Assembly: GCA_031082285.1 (NCBI GenBank)
Contig: JAVHLK010000001.1
Location: 91,785 to 155,784, forward strand
DNA length: 64,000 nucleotides
Direction of reading: 5' to 3'
From: Desulfomonilaceae bacterium
GTDB taxonomy: Bacteria; Desulfobacterota; Desulfomonilia; Desulfomonilales; Desulfomonilaceae
Part shown: piece by piece, positions 9,252 through 17,969 of the stretch
Layout: every line of letters starts with the position of its first letter
Numbering within the stretch: the stretch's first letter is position 1
Program-made: the position numbers and the translations under genes
The notes under the pieces: generated by a model
The model's input: only the letters and a program-made list of their open reading frames with translations
Databases searched by the model: none
Told to the model about the DNA's origin: nothing

Positions 9252-10442
9252 TCAGCGATGCACCGGACTGTAGATTTGGACCGTATCCTTGACATTCTTG
9301 AACTGCATGCCCCCACGTTCGAACAACATGACCGAATCCCTCACTCGCCGCGCGGTTTCGGGTCCCACGAGGATGTCTCCGTCGACCGCCGCCGCGGCGA
9401 TACGAGAAGCCAGGTTCGTCACACGACCTGAGGCGGTGAAGGTCCGTCTGGTTCCCACTTCTCCCTTGAACAGGGTCATTCCGACGGATGCCGTCCCGGA
9501 GTTGATACCCATGTTCACGCAAATAGGATAGAACATGCCCTGCAACTCCTTGTTGATCCGGTCGGTACGCTTACGGATTCCCATGGCCGCATGCACCGCA
9601 TTCAGCGCGTTCTGTTTCTCGTCGCCCTGGAAAATGGCCATCAGGCCGTCCCCCGCAGTTTCGTTCACATCGCCGCCCTGGGAGTAGATAACGTCCAGAA
9701 AAGCCGAGAAGTACTTCTCGATGACGAAGTTAACCTTGTCCTGTGCAAAAGTCTCGCTGATCCGTGTATAATCCGCGACATCGAGGAAGAGGATCGATAC
9801 GTCCAGTTCGGTTCGATCCAGAAGTGGGGAATCGGGGTTCTTTTCCACGATCCGCTGAACGGTTTCGGGAACGAAAGTTCTGATGTGTCCGAGAATGCGT
9901 TCCAGGGTGAGCTTGTCTCGGCGCATCAGAGAATGTTTCTTGGCATTGATGATGGCGTTCGTGGTCAGCTCCGCGAGATCCTTGAGCAGGACGATGTCCC
10001 TCTGACCCAACGTCCTTCCTTCCTCAGCCACAATATTGAGAACCGCCAGGGGGTCCGACCCGTCATACACGGGAAGCGCAACCTCGCACACCGGCCGGTC
10101 GGAACAATTCTCGGTCACGGGACCGGGTGCGTCCGCATAGAGGGTGCACTGAAATGTCATGGGACGGCCCAACGCGCGCTGGACGATTTCGTTGCCTCGT
10201 TTGCACAGGTGGCAATTGACATTGCCTTTTTCGACCGCGCAATGAAGCGGCGAGGTGTAACTGGGGGCTTCGGGGTCGACCAGGATGAGGCACGCCTCCT
10301 TGGCATGGGGAACCATGATCTTGGCTTCGTCCCTGATTGTTTCGAGGATCTCTACGATGTTGAGGGATGCCGAGATTTTCTTTGCCACGCGAAACAAATT
10401 CTCAAATCGGTCCTTATATGTAGCTTCATACAAATCGTCCAT
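9252..10442 (-). CDS. GAF domain-class III nucleotidyl cyclase
   Basis: A 396-residue product when started at ATG 10442, chosen because GAGGAT lies 6 bases upstream. A GAF-like sensor domain covers about 20-190 and includes several cysteines (CHLCKRG, FQCTLY). A class III cyclase domain covers about 215-390: the metal-binding Asp is in ILFLDVADYT and the second in GDGLMAIF, followed by NMGINSGTASVG and TFTASGRVTNLASRI. It most likely makes cAMP from ATP in the cytoplasm. The open frame extends upstream to GTG 10625 and there encodes a piece of protein kinase (next entry), so a longer 457-residue product cannot be excluded. Confidence 0.85.
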   Translation of the reverse strand: MDDLYEATYKDRFENLFRVAKKISASLNIVEILETIRDEAKIMVPHAKEACLILVDPEAPSYTSPLHCAVEKGNVNCHLCKRGNEIVQRALGRPMTFQCTLYADAPGPVTENCSDRPVCEVALPVYDGSDPLAVLNIVAEEGRTLGQRDIVLLKDLAELTTNAIINAKKHSLMRRDKLTLERILGHIRTFVPETVQRIVEKNPDSPLLDRTELDVSILFLDVADYTRISETFAQDKVNFVIEKYFSAFLDVIYSQGGDVNETAGDGLMAIFQGDEKQNALNAVHAAMGIRKRTDRINKELQGMFYPICVNMGINSGTASVGMTLFKGEVGTRRTFTASGRVTNLASRIAAAAVDGDILVGPETARRVRDSVMLFERGGMQFKNVKDTVQIYSPVHR

Positions 10443-10634
10443 GTGTATCCTCGCATACGCACACGCCCACTTCGAGAAGGATTGATTGAACTCCCGCGAC
10501 GCTGCAATAGAATCATCGGCGGGACCGGAGCACGCGCCTATCGGGCATGCCAATCCGAAATCTACCTGTTTCACGCGACCGTTCTTGTGAATGAACACAT
10601 TACCCGGTTTCACGTCCTGATGCACGATGCCGCG
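10443..10634 (-). pseudogene. Relic of a Ser/Thr protein kinase catalytic loop
   Basis: Directly upstream of, and in frame with, the cyclase, the minus strand reads GIVHQDVKPGN...VDFGLACP, an intact Hanks-type catalytic loop and DFG motif. The N-lobe (glycine loop, VAIK lysine, helix C) is absent: only about 170 bases separate this point from livG and the frame meets a TGA just upstream. The activation segment and C-lobe are missing too. It appears to be what remains after deletion from a kinase-GAF-cyclase fusion. It could still be translated from GTG 10625 but cannot be an active kinase. Confidence 0.75.
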
Positions 10635-10701
10635 CCCTCTGCAAGAGATACGAGCCTTTCAGGGCTCCTATTGTTCAGTGTAGCGAGAGGCACGGGCAAC
10701 A

Positions 10702-10719
10702 CCTTGATCTAAGTCAAGG
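10702..10719. promoter_or_regulatory. FNR/CRP-family-like palindrome
   Basis: CCTTGATCTAAGTCAAGG has perfect 6-base arms (CCTTGA/TCAAGG) and contains TTGAT-N4-GTCAA, one base from the FNR-type consensus TTGAT-N4-ATCAA. It lies 77 bases upstream of the GTG that opens the kinase-relic/cyclase frame and downstream of livG. The regulator is unknown; in anaerobes FNR- or HcpR-like proteins use such sites. Confidence 0.45.
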
Positions 10720-10803
10720 ATGTGGAAATTCTTGTCGGTAAGATTGGTACGGCGGTTTGGCCGGCCTTTGAGGTAAACGTTCAAACGCGGAGACGGAACC
10801 GGC

Positions 10804-11574
10804 TCATTCCGTGCCCAGATAGGCTTTCTTTACTTCGTCGCTCTCCATGACATCGGCGGGATTGCCTTCTCCGATGACGCAACCGAAGTTCAGCACCACG
10901 ACGCGATGCGCGATGCGGAAGAGCTCACGCAAGCGATGCTCGATCATGATGATGGTCTTGCCCTCCACCATGAGTTTCTCGATTATGGGCAGGATGCCGG
11001 CCAACTCGGCAATGCTCAAACCGGAGAAGAGTTCGTCGAGGATGATCAGATCGGCCCGAAGCGCAAGACACTTGGCCAACTCCAGACGCTTCAGATACCC
11101 GTGCGGCAAACTGCCCGCGGCCTTGAACGTCACGGACGAATCGCGCTCGAATCCCACCTCTTCGAGAAGGTCTTTCGCAACCGAGTCACGATCGCCGTAT
11201 CGACCGCCGGACAGTTTCTTTACCCGGGGGGAATAGAGTGGGATGATGAGGTTCTTGAACGCCGGCAGTTCACCGAACGGGCGCACCATCTGGAAGGTTC
11301 GAGCAATCCCCAGCCCTGCGATGCGATAGGGAGCCCAGCCGGTGATATTGCGCCCCCGGTACAGAACGGCCCCGGAATCAGGTTTGACGAACCCGGTAAT
11401 GAGATTGACCAATGTGGTCTTTCCAGACCCGTTGGGGCCGATGATCCCCAGGAGTTCGCCTTGTTTCAATTTGAAGTCCACATTGACGACCGCGTGAACT
11501 CCGCCGAAGCTCTTGTCGAGTTTTTCAACGCTGAGAAGCGGCGCCTCCGACTCGGTGTGGACAGGTTCACTCAC
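10804..11574 (-). CDS. livG: Branched-chain amino acid-type ABC transporter ATPase LivG
   Basis: A 256-residue ATPase starting at GTG with a GAGGAGGAG site upstream. Walker A is GPNGSGKTT (46-54), the Q-loop region is GIARTFQMVRPF, and the family-typical signature is LPHGYLKRLELAKCLAL. Walker B reads LIILDELFSGL, with Leu where most LivG proteins have Pro. The C-terminal helix ends in YLGTE. It is the last gene of a livK-H-M-G series on the minus strand, 65 bases after livM. The usual second ATPase, LivF, does not follow. Substrate may be amino acids, amides, urea or aromatic acids. Confidence 0.92.
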   Translation of the reverse strand: MSEPVHTESEAPLLSVEKLDKSFGGVHAVVNVDFKLKQGELLGIIGPNGSGKTTLVNLITGFVKPDSGAVLYRGRNITGWAPYRIAGLGIARTFQMVRPFGELPAFKNLIIPLYSPRVKKLSGGRYGDRDSVAKDLLEEVGFERDSSVTFKAAGSLPHGYLKRLELAKCLALRADLIILDELFSGLSIAELAGILPIIEKLMVEGKTIIMIEHRLRELFRIAHRVVVLNFGCVIGEGNPADVMESDEVKKAYLGTE

Positions 11575-11639
11575 GGCTGCTCCTCCTCGATTTCCGGTAA
11601 TCCGATTCGTGATTCGGGCGCGAACGTGTCAAAACGATT

Positions 11640-12644
11640 TTAGTCCACCTTCACCCACCGCTCAATCTGGTGGTACTTTCTCTGGACGTAATGGAAGATT
11701 CCTTCGGGCAGGGCAACGATGAACACCACCAGCGACAAGGCATAGATCACGGTGCGTAATCCCCCGACCCCTCGCAGTGCCTCGGACAACGGGACCAGAA
11801 TGAACGCGCCCATGAGCGATCCCGCGAACGTTCCCATTCCGCCCACCACGGCTGACGCAAGGGGGAGTATGGAATAATCCAGGGCGAACGCCGGCATTCC
11901 CACGAACATGTAGACATGGGTCATGTAAGCCCCGCAAAACGCGCCGGTACATCCGGCTATGAACAGAGCCTTTGCCTTCATGGCGTAGATGTTGATGCCG
12001 CCGCTCATGACGGACCGGTCGTTATCCCGAATCGCTTTGAGAACGAGCCCGAAATCGGTTGACATGAGCCTGCGAAAGCCGAACAGGGCGACGAGCACAA
12101 CGATGCCGATGACGTAGAGTTCGACCCAGTCATTGGGGAAAGACTTGAGTCCGGTCAGGCCCTCGGTGCCCCCCAGTATGCGGGTTGCCTCGACGATTCT
12201 CTCGAACATCAGGGGCAGCACGAGCGTTACCATCGCGAAGTAGATGCCGCGCAGTCTGAGGACCGGGAGAAGCAGCACCGTGCACAGTGCGCCGCCGAGC
12301 ACCGTACCGAGGGGTATGGTGATCCATATGGGCAGTCCCAGGTAATGATCGAGCGATCCCGAGCAGTAGGCCCCGACTCCGAAAAACAGCGCCTGTCCCA
12401 GAGAAACCATGCCGACGGAGGAGAGGAAATCCCAGCTCATGGCCAGCAGCGCGAAAATCGACGTCGCGATGAGTACCTTTTGCCAGTACGACGGAAGCAC
12501 CAGGGGCAGTACCAGGAGACCGATTACGGGAAGCAGCGGAGGTATCGCCACGTACAGCATTTCACGGTAGGAGGTCAATGCGAAGATGTCATCCGACCTC
12601 GCCTTGATCCCTCTGTCGATTCTCTCTTTTCTTCTCTTTTTCAC
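11640..12644 (-). CDS. livM: Branched-chain amino acid-type ABC permease LivM
   Basis: A 334-residue membrane protein with a basic cytoplasmic N-terminus and about nine hydrophobic segments. Family motifs are present: SVGMVSLGQALFFGVGAY, LRGIYFAMVTL, GGTEGLTGL and the late SAVVGGMGTFAGSLMGA loop that contacts the ATPase. The start is GTG 12644; GGTGA lies about 6 bases upstream. A 435-base gap holding repeat element B separates it from livH, unusual inside a liv operon, so it may depend on read-through or its own promoter. Confidence 0.9.
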   Translation of the reverse strand: MKKRRKERIDRGIKARSDDIFALTSYREMLYVAIPPLLPVIGLLVLPLVLPSYWQKVLIATSIFALLAMSWDFLSSVGMVSLGQALFFGVGAYCSGSLDHYLGLPIWITIPLGTVLGGALCTVLLLPVLRLRGIYFAMVTLVLPLMFERIVEATRILGGTEGLTGLKSFPNDWVELYVIGIVVLVALFGFRRLMSTDFGLVLKAIRDNDRSVMSGGINIYAMKAKALFIAGCTGAFCGAYMTHVYMFVGMPAFALDYSILPLASAVVGGMGTFAGSLMGAFILVPLSEALRGVGGLRTVIYALSLVVFIVALPEGIFHYVQRKYHQIERWVKVD

Positions 12645-12722
12645 GTGCTCACCGGTGAATCGATCGACCGAACGCGTAACGGTCCAATGGATCGAGAATC
12701 ATGAAATGCGGCTAAGGGCGTG

Positions 12723-12948
12723 TTTCCTCAATACGGTCGCGTTTACCAGCACCGTCTCCCCGGCCTTCGCCGGGGAGACGACGGGCAGAGACGCCCGTCC
12801 CACGATGTAGGGGCGGACCCCCGTGTCCGCCCTGGGCAGGCCCCTGTGCCTGCCCCTACAGTAGCGCGGGCCTCCGTGCCCGGAAAGCCCTGGTTCCAGT
12901 TCTCAGACTCGGTAACGGGAGCAGAATATGTCACCGTATTTGCGCCAT
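12723..12948. repeat. Intergenic TIR element B (TACGGTCGCG family)
   Basis: Left end TTTCCTCAATACGGTCGCG; right end, read on the minus strand, GCAAATACGGTGACATATTC. Between them lie three nested palindromes: CGTCTCCCCGGC (12753-12764) with GCCGGGGAGACG (12769-12780); an ACGGGC/GCCCGT hairpin just after; and a long GTAGGGGC (12807-12814) to GCCCCTAC (12852-12859) structure. The first palindrome is shared with element A. It sits between livH and livM. Confidence 0.7.
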
Positions 12949-13079
12949 AAAACACGAAGGGTCCGTCCGCGAATGACCGTTTCAGCGAAGTGGCTCTTCG
13001 CTCTCCCGTGGCGTCCCGCGGAACGCGGGATCCCACCATGATCTGTCACCGCCGACACGGGGTTATTTCCGGACAGTCC

Positions 13080-13952
13080 CTAAATCCGTTCCTCCAGTTC
13101 CTTCTGCTTGCCGAACAGCCCGGAGGGCTTCAGCACCAGAATTACCAGAATGGCCACAAGAGAAACGATCATCTTCCAGTGGGGGCCGGAAACGGTATCG
13201 GTGATCATCTGCGCATACCCGATGAGAAAGGCCGCGACCACCACCCCCGGCGTACTGCCCAATCCGCCTACAATACATACGGCCATGGCGTTGATCAGCA
13301 CGTCATATCCTTCGTTGACCGAAATCGTCCCCCTCGGGAGAACAAGTATTGCGGCCACCGCGGCCAATCCCGACCCGAACGCCATGCTGATTCCCGCGAT
13401 CTTGTCGGAATGGATCCCCAGGGAGAGCGCGGTCCTCTCGTCCTGTGCGATGCCGCGAAACGCGAGACCAAGACGAGTGTAATGGGTGAACAGGTACAGC
13501 GCGACGGCCAGAATGACGCCGACAACCACAATCCAGACGCGTTGGTGGTCCACGTACGTGTTTCCGATCATGATGCTGCCGTCGGTGAACGGCGGAAGGG
13601 TGTACTCGAACCCGGTGAAGCCCAAGTACCGAAACGTCTCGAGGATGGCCAACCCTACTCCGAAGGTTGCAATGACCTCTGAGATGACCAGCCCTCGCAC
13701 TCTGAGGAGGACGATGCGGTACAGGGCGGCCCCTAGAGCCGCGGTCAGCACCACTGAAATTACCGCGGCAGGCCAGAAGGGAATCGAGAGTTTATTGATG
13801 AGTATCCAGACCGTGTAGCCTGCCAGGATATACATTGCGCCGTACGCGAAGTTGGAAACCCCGCTGATGCCGAAAGTCAAACTGAATCCAAGAGCGACCA
13901 AAGCGAGAATGGTGCTGTTGATGAACCCATATATGAGCGTGACTTCGAGCAT
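13080..13952 (-). CDS. livH: Branched-chain amino acid-type ABC permease LivH
   Basis: A 290-residue permease. The start at ATG 13952 (MLEVTLIYGF) is set by a GAGGAGG site 7 bases upstream and by family length; the frame extends further upstream without similarity. About eight membrane segments. Motifs include ALVALGFSLTFGISGVSNFAYGAMY cut across helices 1-2 and NAMAVCIVGGLGSTPGVVVAA near the C-terminus. It follows livK by 179 bases on the same strand. Confidence 0.9.
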   Translation of the reverse strand: MLEVTLIYGFINSTILALVALGFSLTFGISGVSNFAYGAMYILAGYTVWILINKLSIPFWPAAVISVVLTAALGAALYRIVLLRVRGLVISEVIATFGVGLAILETFRYLGFTGFEYTLPPFTDGSIMIGNTYVDHQRVWIVVVGVILAVALYLFTHYTRLGLAFRGIAQDERTALSLGIHSDKIAGISMAFGSGLAAVAAILVLPRGTISVNEGYDVLINAMAVCIVGGLGSTPGVVVAAFLIGYAQMITDTVSGPHWKMIVSLVAILVILVLKPSGLFGKQKELEERI

Positions 13953-14131
13953 TGGGCCTCCTCGCGCATTCACCGTGTACGGCGGACGGAACCGCAGCGT
14001 CCTTTGTGCCCTACCGCGTCTCAACGGGTCGGCCGGGCCGTCGCGGACGGAGCAGGTTCGCGGCAATGGCCGGCGCCACGTGACGGGACATGCAGCGGTC
14101 CCGTCACGGCGCGGTAAGTGCTGTTTTCAGA

Positions 14132-15406
14132 CTACTTGACGGCCTTGACCCAATCGGGAAGAACGATCTCGCCCTCGGCGATGGCCTCCGGAAAAACAAT
14201 AACCCGCTTGCCGTCCTCTTTCCACTGAAACACGCACCCGGTGGCGGTTTGCGCGGGGTCGTTTCCGTAGATGACCTGATTGCCGTCATCGAACTTGATC
14301 CTACCGATTACCCCTACGCGGTCCGTCTTCTTGATTTCCTCGACGACCTTGTCGGGATCGAGGGTGCCGGCACGCTCGATGGCTTCGGCCAGAATGTAGA
14401 CCGCGTCGTAGGAGGGCGCGGGTCCGTGCCCGGCTTCGAGTGGAGTGTTGTACTTCTTCAGGTAATCGTCGTAGAATTTCTTGGCGGGCTCGTATTTCTC
14501 CGTGGGGATCGCGCTTCCGATCTCGAAACACGCGTTCATCAGTCCGGAGATCTTGCCGTCAAACGTTTTCCACGCGCCTTGTCCGGCCATGGGGGAAATG
14601 AAGCCCATCATCAGGGCGGGAATCTTCATACTTTGCCACTGTTTGAGGAGAATCCCGCTCTGCGGCATATCGAACACGGGCATGATGACCTGCGCGCCCT
14701 TGGTCTTGGCTTTCACCAACCCTGCGGAAAAGTCCGACGCTCCCGTGGGATAGGCTTCACTCCCGAGACTTTCCCATCCCATCTTGGAAGAGGCTACCTT
14801 TGCCGTGAATTCGCCGGTCATTCTGGCCCAAAGGACGTCCTGATGCATGACGAAGAGTTTGTCGAACCCGAATTCCTTGTTCAGGAACCCGAGTGTCTGT
14901 GCAAGGTATCCCACAAGATACTTGGCGTTGAGGCACACCCGGAAACAGTACTTGTACTTTTCCGGGTCCTCCTTCACCTTCTCCTCGGATTTGGGAGACA
15001 TGGCGATGGTTCCCAACATGGGAACTTTGTATTTCGCTATGATGTCCATTCCGGCCAGGAGCGCTTCCGAACGGAACGGCCCCACCAGTATGGCCTTCAC
15101 CTTTTTTTCGGTGATGATTTTTTCCAGACCCAGCAGAGCTTCCTGAACCGGTACGCCGGGGGAAGAGTCCCGCAAATCGATGGTTTCGAGTTTGATGGGG
15201 CGCTTTGAGTCGCCGACTTTCACGCCGCCCTTGGCGTTAATCTCATCAACCGCCATCTGGACGGTCTTGAGCGATTCTCTTCCTTCGAGGGCCGTCAGTG
15301 AAGTGGGAACCCCCACAAGTATGGGTTCCTGCGCCTGGGCGGGACCAACCGCACACAGCATTGACAACAGGACACAGATTGCAGACGCAACGATCAACCT
15401 TTTCAT
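14132..15406 (-). CDS. livK: Periplasmic substrate-binding protein of the liv-type transporter
   Basis: A 424-residue type I periplasmic binding protein. A cleavable signal peptide ends at AQA (about residue 25), followed by EPILVGVPTSLTALEGRES. The two-lobed Peripla_BP_6 fold is indicated by AVDEINAKGGVKV, AILVGPFRSEALLAG and SYDAVYILAEAIERAG. At 424 residues it is longer than a minimal LivJ/LivK. AAGGAGG lies directly upstream of the ATG. As first gene of the transporter operon it sets specificity; the ligand cannot be read from the sequence and could be a carboxylate or amide rather than leucine. Confidence 0.9.
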   Translation of the reverse strand: MKRLIVASAICVLLSMLCAVGPAQAQEPILVGVPTSLTALEGRESLKTVQMAVDEINAKGGVKVGDSKRPIKLETIDLRDSSPGVPVQEALLGLEKIITEKKVKAILVGPFRSEALLAGMDIIAKYKVPMLGTIAMSPKSEEKVKEDPEKYKYCFRVCLNAKYLVGYLAQTLGFLNKEFGFDKLFVMHQDVLWARMTGEFTAKVASSKMGWESLGSEAYPTGASDFSAGLVKAKTKGAQVIMPVFDMPQSGILLKQWQSMKIPALMMGFISPMAGQGAWKTFDGKISGLMNACFEIGSAIPTEKYEPAKKFYDDYLKKYNTPLEAGHGPAPSYDAVYILAEAIERAGTLDPDKVVEEIKKTDRVGVIGRIKFDDGNQVIYGNDPAQTATGCVFQWKEDGKRVIVFPEAIAEGEIVLPDWVKAVK

Positions 15407-15508
15407 ATTCTTCCCTCCTTAGATTGAGGCACTGTAGTGAAAATCGTGCCAAGAGTCGGTAAAGATTGCCTCTTTCTCAAGCGTGAGACGGGTGCACCGG
15501 CATCCCCG

Positions 15509-16354
15509 TCATACGGTGAGCGTCGTGCCTTCCCTCGCTGCTTGCACCTCCATGTGAGCGCCCAATTCTTCCACCATCATCTTGCAGCGGGCCTCCATGT
15601 CCGTGACGGCCTGGTCGGTCCTCCACGGGTCGTGATGAAAGAGCACGAGCTTGCCCACTTCCGCCTCCACCGCCAGACGGGCCACCGATGAGACGTCCGA
15701 ATGCCCCCATCCTCTGCGCGTATCCATTTCTTCCGGCAAATACTGGCAATCGTGAACAAGTACGTCGGCACCGCGGCAGAAACGGACAAAGTCGGGAAAG
15801 CAGCAGCCCCTCCATCCGTCATCCATCAGTTCGTTGTCGGTGAGAAAGACAAAGGTCCCCGAGTCCTGGGAAAACCGGAAGCCCAATCCGCCCTGCGGAT
15901 GCTGCAACGGGTGCGATGTAATGGTAATCCCGTCCAAACGGAGTTCTCCGCCGGTCAGGCGTTGCCTCGGTTCAACCCTCGCGTTGATTGCGTCGAATCC
16001 GATGGGCCATGTGCCGTCCACGTGCTTGCCGATGAACACTGCTTTGAGTCCGTCAAAGCCTTTTGACCACCCATCCAGGGTAATGCGACAATCGGGATGA
16101 AACAGCGGACCGAAAAACGGCATCCCCATGAGATGATCCCAGTGCACGTGCGTCATCAGCAGGTGGAGGTCCAGAGGGGCATCGCGTTTCAGCAAAGCGT
16201 CGCCCAATTTTCTGATTCCGGTGCCGGCGTCGATAACGACGGTCCGGCCCGAAGGCAGTGTTATTTCAAGACAAGTGGTATTTCCACCGTAGATTACCGT
16301 TTCTTGGCCGGGTGAAGCAATTGATCCTCTTGTCCCCCAAAAGGTAATTTTCAT
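15509..16354 (-). CDS. MBL-fold metallo-hydrolase
   Basis: A 281-residue protein. ATG 16354 (MKITFWGTRGS) is chosen because the family begins there. The metal-binding motif is THVHWDH (HxHxDH), preceded by VIDAGTGIRKLG and followed by a histidine in SHPLQHPQGG and the Asp in HDCQY. The arrangement is like RNase Z/phosphodiesterase-type beta-lactamase-fold enzymes, but the substrate is unknown. It is 102 bases upstream of livK on the same strand and divergent from the BioF-like gene, with a palindrome between them. Confidence 0.85.
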   Translation of the reverse strand: MKITFWGTRGSIASPGQETVIYGGNTTCLEITLPSGRTVVIDAGTGIRKLGDALLKRDAPLDLHLLMTHVHWDHLMGMPFFGPLFHPDCRITLDGWSKGFDGLKAVFIGKHVDGTWPIGFDAINARVEPRQRLTGGELRLDGITITSHPLQHPQGGLGFRFSQDSGTFVFLTDNELMDDGWRGCCFPDFVRFCRGADVLVHDCQYLPEEMDTRRGWGHSDVSSVARLAVEAEVGKLVLFHHDPWRTDQAVTDMEARCKMMVEELGAHMEVQAAREGTTLTV

Positions 16355-16377
16355 GGTATTCTCTAGTCCCGTAATCA

Positions 16378-16396
16378 GTACAGCGCTGTGCTGTAC
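16378..16396. promoter_or_regulatory. Overlapping palindromes between divergent genes
   Basis: GTACAGC (16378-16384) and GCTGTAC (16390-16396) form an inverted repeat, and ACAGCGCTGT inside it is a perfect 10-base palindrome. It lies 24 bases upstream of the MBL hydrolase start and 175 bases upstream of the BioF-like start, a position suited to an operator. Regulator unknown. Confidence 0.35.
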
Positions 16397-16570
16397 CAGC
16401 ATATCAGGGAGACACCGTTGCGTCATCAAAAAAACCGTTTCTCAGACCCCATGCTCTCACGGTTTTGCACCGGCGTCAACCGCGGAGAAGGCCGTGAGCA
16501 AGGCCCCGACCCTGTTGCCGCAGAGATCCGGACGGATCGTGTGGACGGGAAACGCGTCGGAGTGATCGGG

Positions 16571-17755
16571 ATGTCGTCGGAATCCCCGGCAACGACCGGT
16601 TGGACCGCGGAGATCGAGGAGTTGAGGCGACGCGGACTTTTTCGGACCATGCCGAAGATGGAGGGATTGCCGGGAAGAACGTGTTGGGTCGATGGAAACC
16701 ATGTGATCAATTTCTCGAGTAACAATTACCTTGGATTGGCGGGACATCCCAAAGTCATTCAGGCCATCGTGGATGCGGTACAACGCTACGGCGCGGGATC
16801 GACCGCTTCAAGATTGATCGCGGGCAATTGCGAGGCTCACCGCGAGTTGGAGGACTTCATCGCGCGGTGGAAAGGGACGGAAGCGGCATTGGCATTTGGA
16901 AGCGGTTATCAGGCCAATATCGGTGTGCTGTCTTCCCTGACCGCATCTCCCGATTTAATCGTCTCGGACGAACTGAATCACGCAAGTATCATCGACGGGT
17001 GTCGACTCTCGCGGGCTGAAGTCAAGGTGTACTCTCATCTGGATCTCAACCGCGCGGAAGACGCGTTGAAAGCGGACGGATTCCGGCGCAAGCTCCTGGT
17101 CACGGAGTCCGTGTTCTCCATGGACGGAGACCGCGCTCCCTTGAAGGAATTGCGTGAACTGTGCACGCGTCGGGGCGCCCTGCTCATGGTCGATGAAGCC
17201 CACGCAGCGGGAGTCCACGGATCAAAGGGGCAAGGGTTGGCGGAGGAACTCGGTATCACTCCCGATGTTCAAATGGGGACCCTGGGTAAGGCTGCGGGAA
17301 CCAGCGGGGCATACGTGGCCGGTCGATCGGATCTCATCGACCTTCTCATCAACAAGGCCAGATCGCTCATCTATACCACCGCGTTGCCTCCGTCGGTGAT
17401 GGGCGGAGCATCCGAGGCATTGCGCATCACCGCGTCTGAAGAGGGCGACGTGCGAAGGGCTCGTCTCAGGAAAAACGCAGCACTGTTTCACGGACTTTTG
17501 CATTCGCACCTCCGTCGTCGACCCGAAGCCAGCCACATCGTACCCGTGGTCATCGGACAATCGACGAGGACCATGAAGATCAGTGCCGAGTGTCTCGGGC
17601 GCGGCGTTTTTGCTCACGGAATAAGGTACCCGACGGTTCCGGAAGGCACGGCGAGACTTCGCTTTACGCTGATGAGCGATCACACGGACGCCGATCTCCG
17701 CCGTGCGGCCCAGGTATTAGAAGAGTCATTGGAAGCGGTTCCGGAGGAGTCTTGA
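16571..17755 (+). CDS. 8-amino-7-oxononanoate synthase / 2-amino-3-ketobutyrate CoA ligase family
   Basis: A 394-residue alpha-oxoamine synthase. Start ATG 16571 is supported by a GGAG 8 bases upstream and by family length. Motifs: INFSSNNYLGLAGHP near the N-terminus, YGAGSTASRLIAGN, VSDELNHASIIDGCRLS, VDEAHAAGVHG, and the PLP lysine in GTLGKAAGTSGAY. Such enzymes condense an acyl-CoA with an amino acid using PLP: BioF (biotin) or Kbl (threonine catabolism). No other bio genes or threonine dehydrogenase are adjacent. The second glycine-rich motif and REC-type C-terminus (YPTVPEGTARLRFTLMSDH) favour BioF slightly. Confidence 0.87.
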   Translation: MSSESPATTGWTAEIEELRRRGLFRTMPKMEGLPGRTCWVDGNHVINFSSNNYLGLAGHPKVIQAIVDAVQRYGAGSTASRLIAGNCEAHRELEDFIARWKGTEAALAFGSGYQANIGVLSSLTASPDLIVSDELNHASIIDGCRLSRAEVKVYSHLDLNRAEDALKADGFRRKLLVTESVFSMDGDRAPLKELRELCTRRGALLMVDEAHAAGVHGSKGQGLAEELGITPDVQMGTLGKAAGTSGAYVAGRSDLIDLLINKARSLIYTTALPPSVMGGASEALRITASEEGDVRRARLRKNAALFHGLLHSHLRRRPEASHIVPVVIGQSTRTMKISAECLGRGVFAHGIRYPTVPEGTARLRFTLMSDHTDADLRRAAQVLEESLEAVPEES

Positions 17756-17790
17756 TCGGGTCTTGCCGAAGGGATGAAGCAGTGTCGGGG

Positions 17791-17903
17791 CCTTAGTACA
17801 GGATTTCATACTACGGTCACGTATTTCCGTCAACGCTCGGCAGCGTCCCAGCCGGTGCCGGCAAAGCGGCTCTTGCCGCCTTGAATACGACACCGCTTTT
17901 AGG
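17791..17903. repeat. Intergenic TIR element C (TACGGTCGCG family, short)
   Basis: Left end CCTTAGTACAGGATTTCATA followed by CTACGGTCACG; right end, on the minus strand, CCTAAAAGCGGTGTCGTATTC. The inside has a CAGCGTCCCAGCCGG module like element D. It lies in the 214-base gap before the MoxR gene. Confidence 0.6.
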
Positions 17904-17969
17904 ACACGGGGCATAGAGACGATCGCCCCGCAGAATACTGTCCAACTAAACGGGAACGGAAAACGAGAA

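Noticed and set aside
9591..10712. Long plus-strand frame opposite the cyclase
   Set aside because: Antisense shadow; the minus strand carries complete cyclase motifs.
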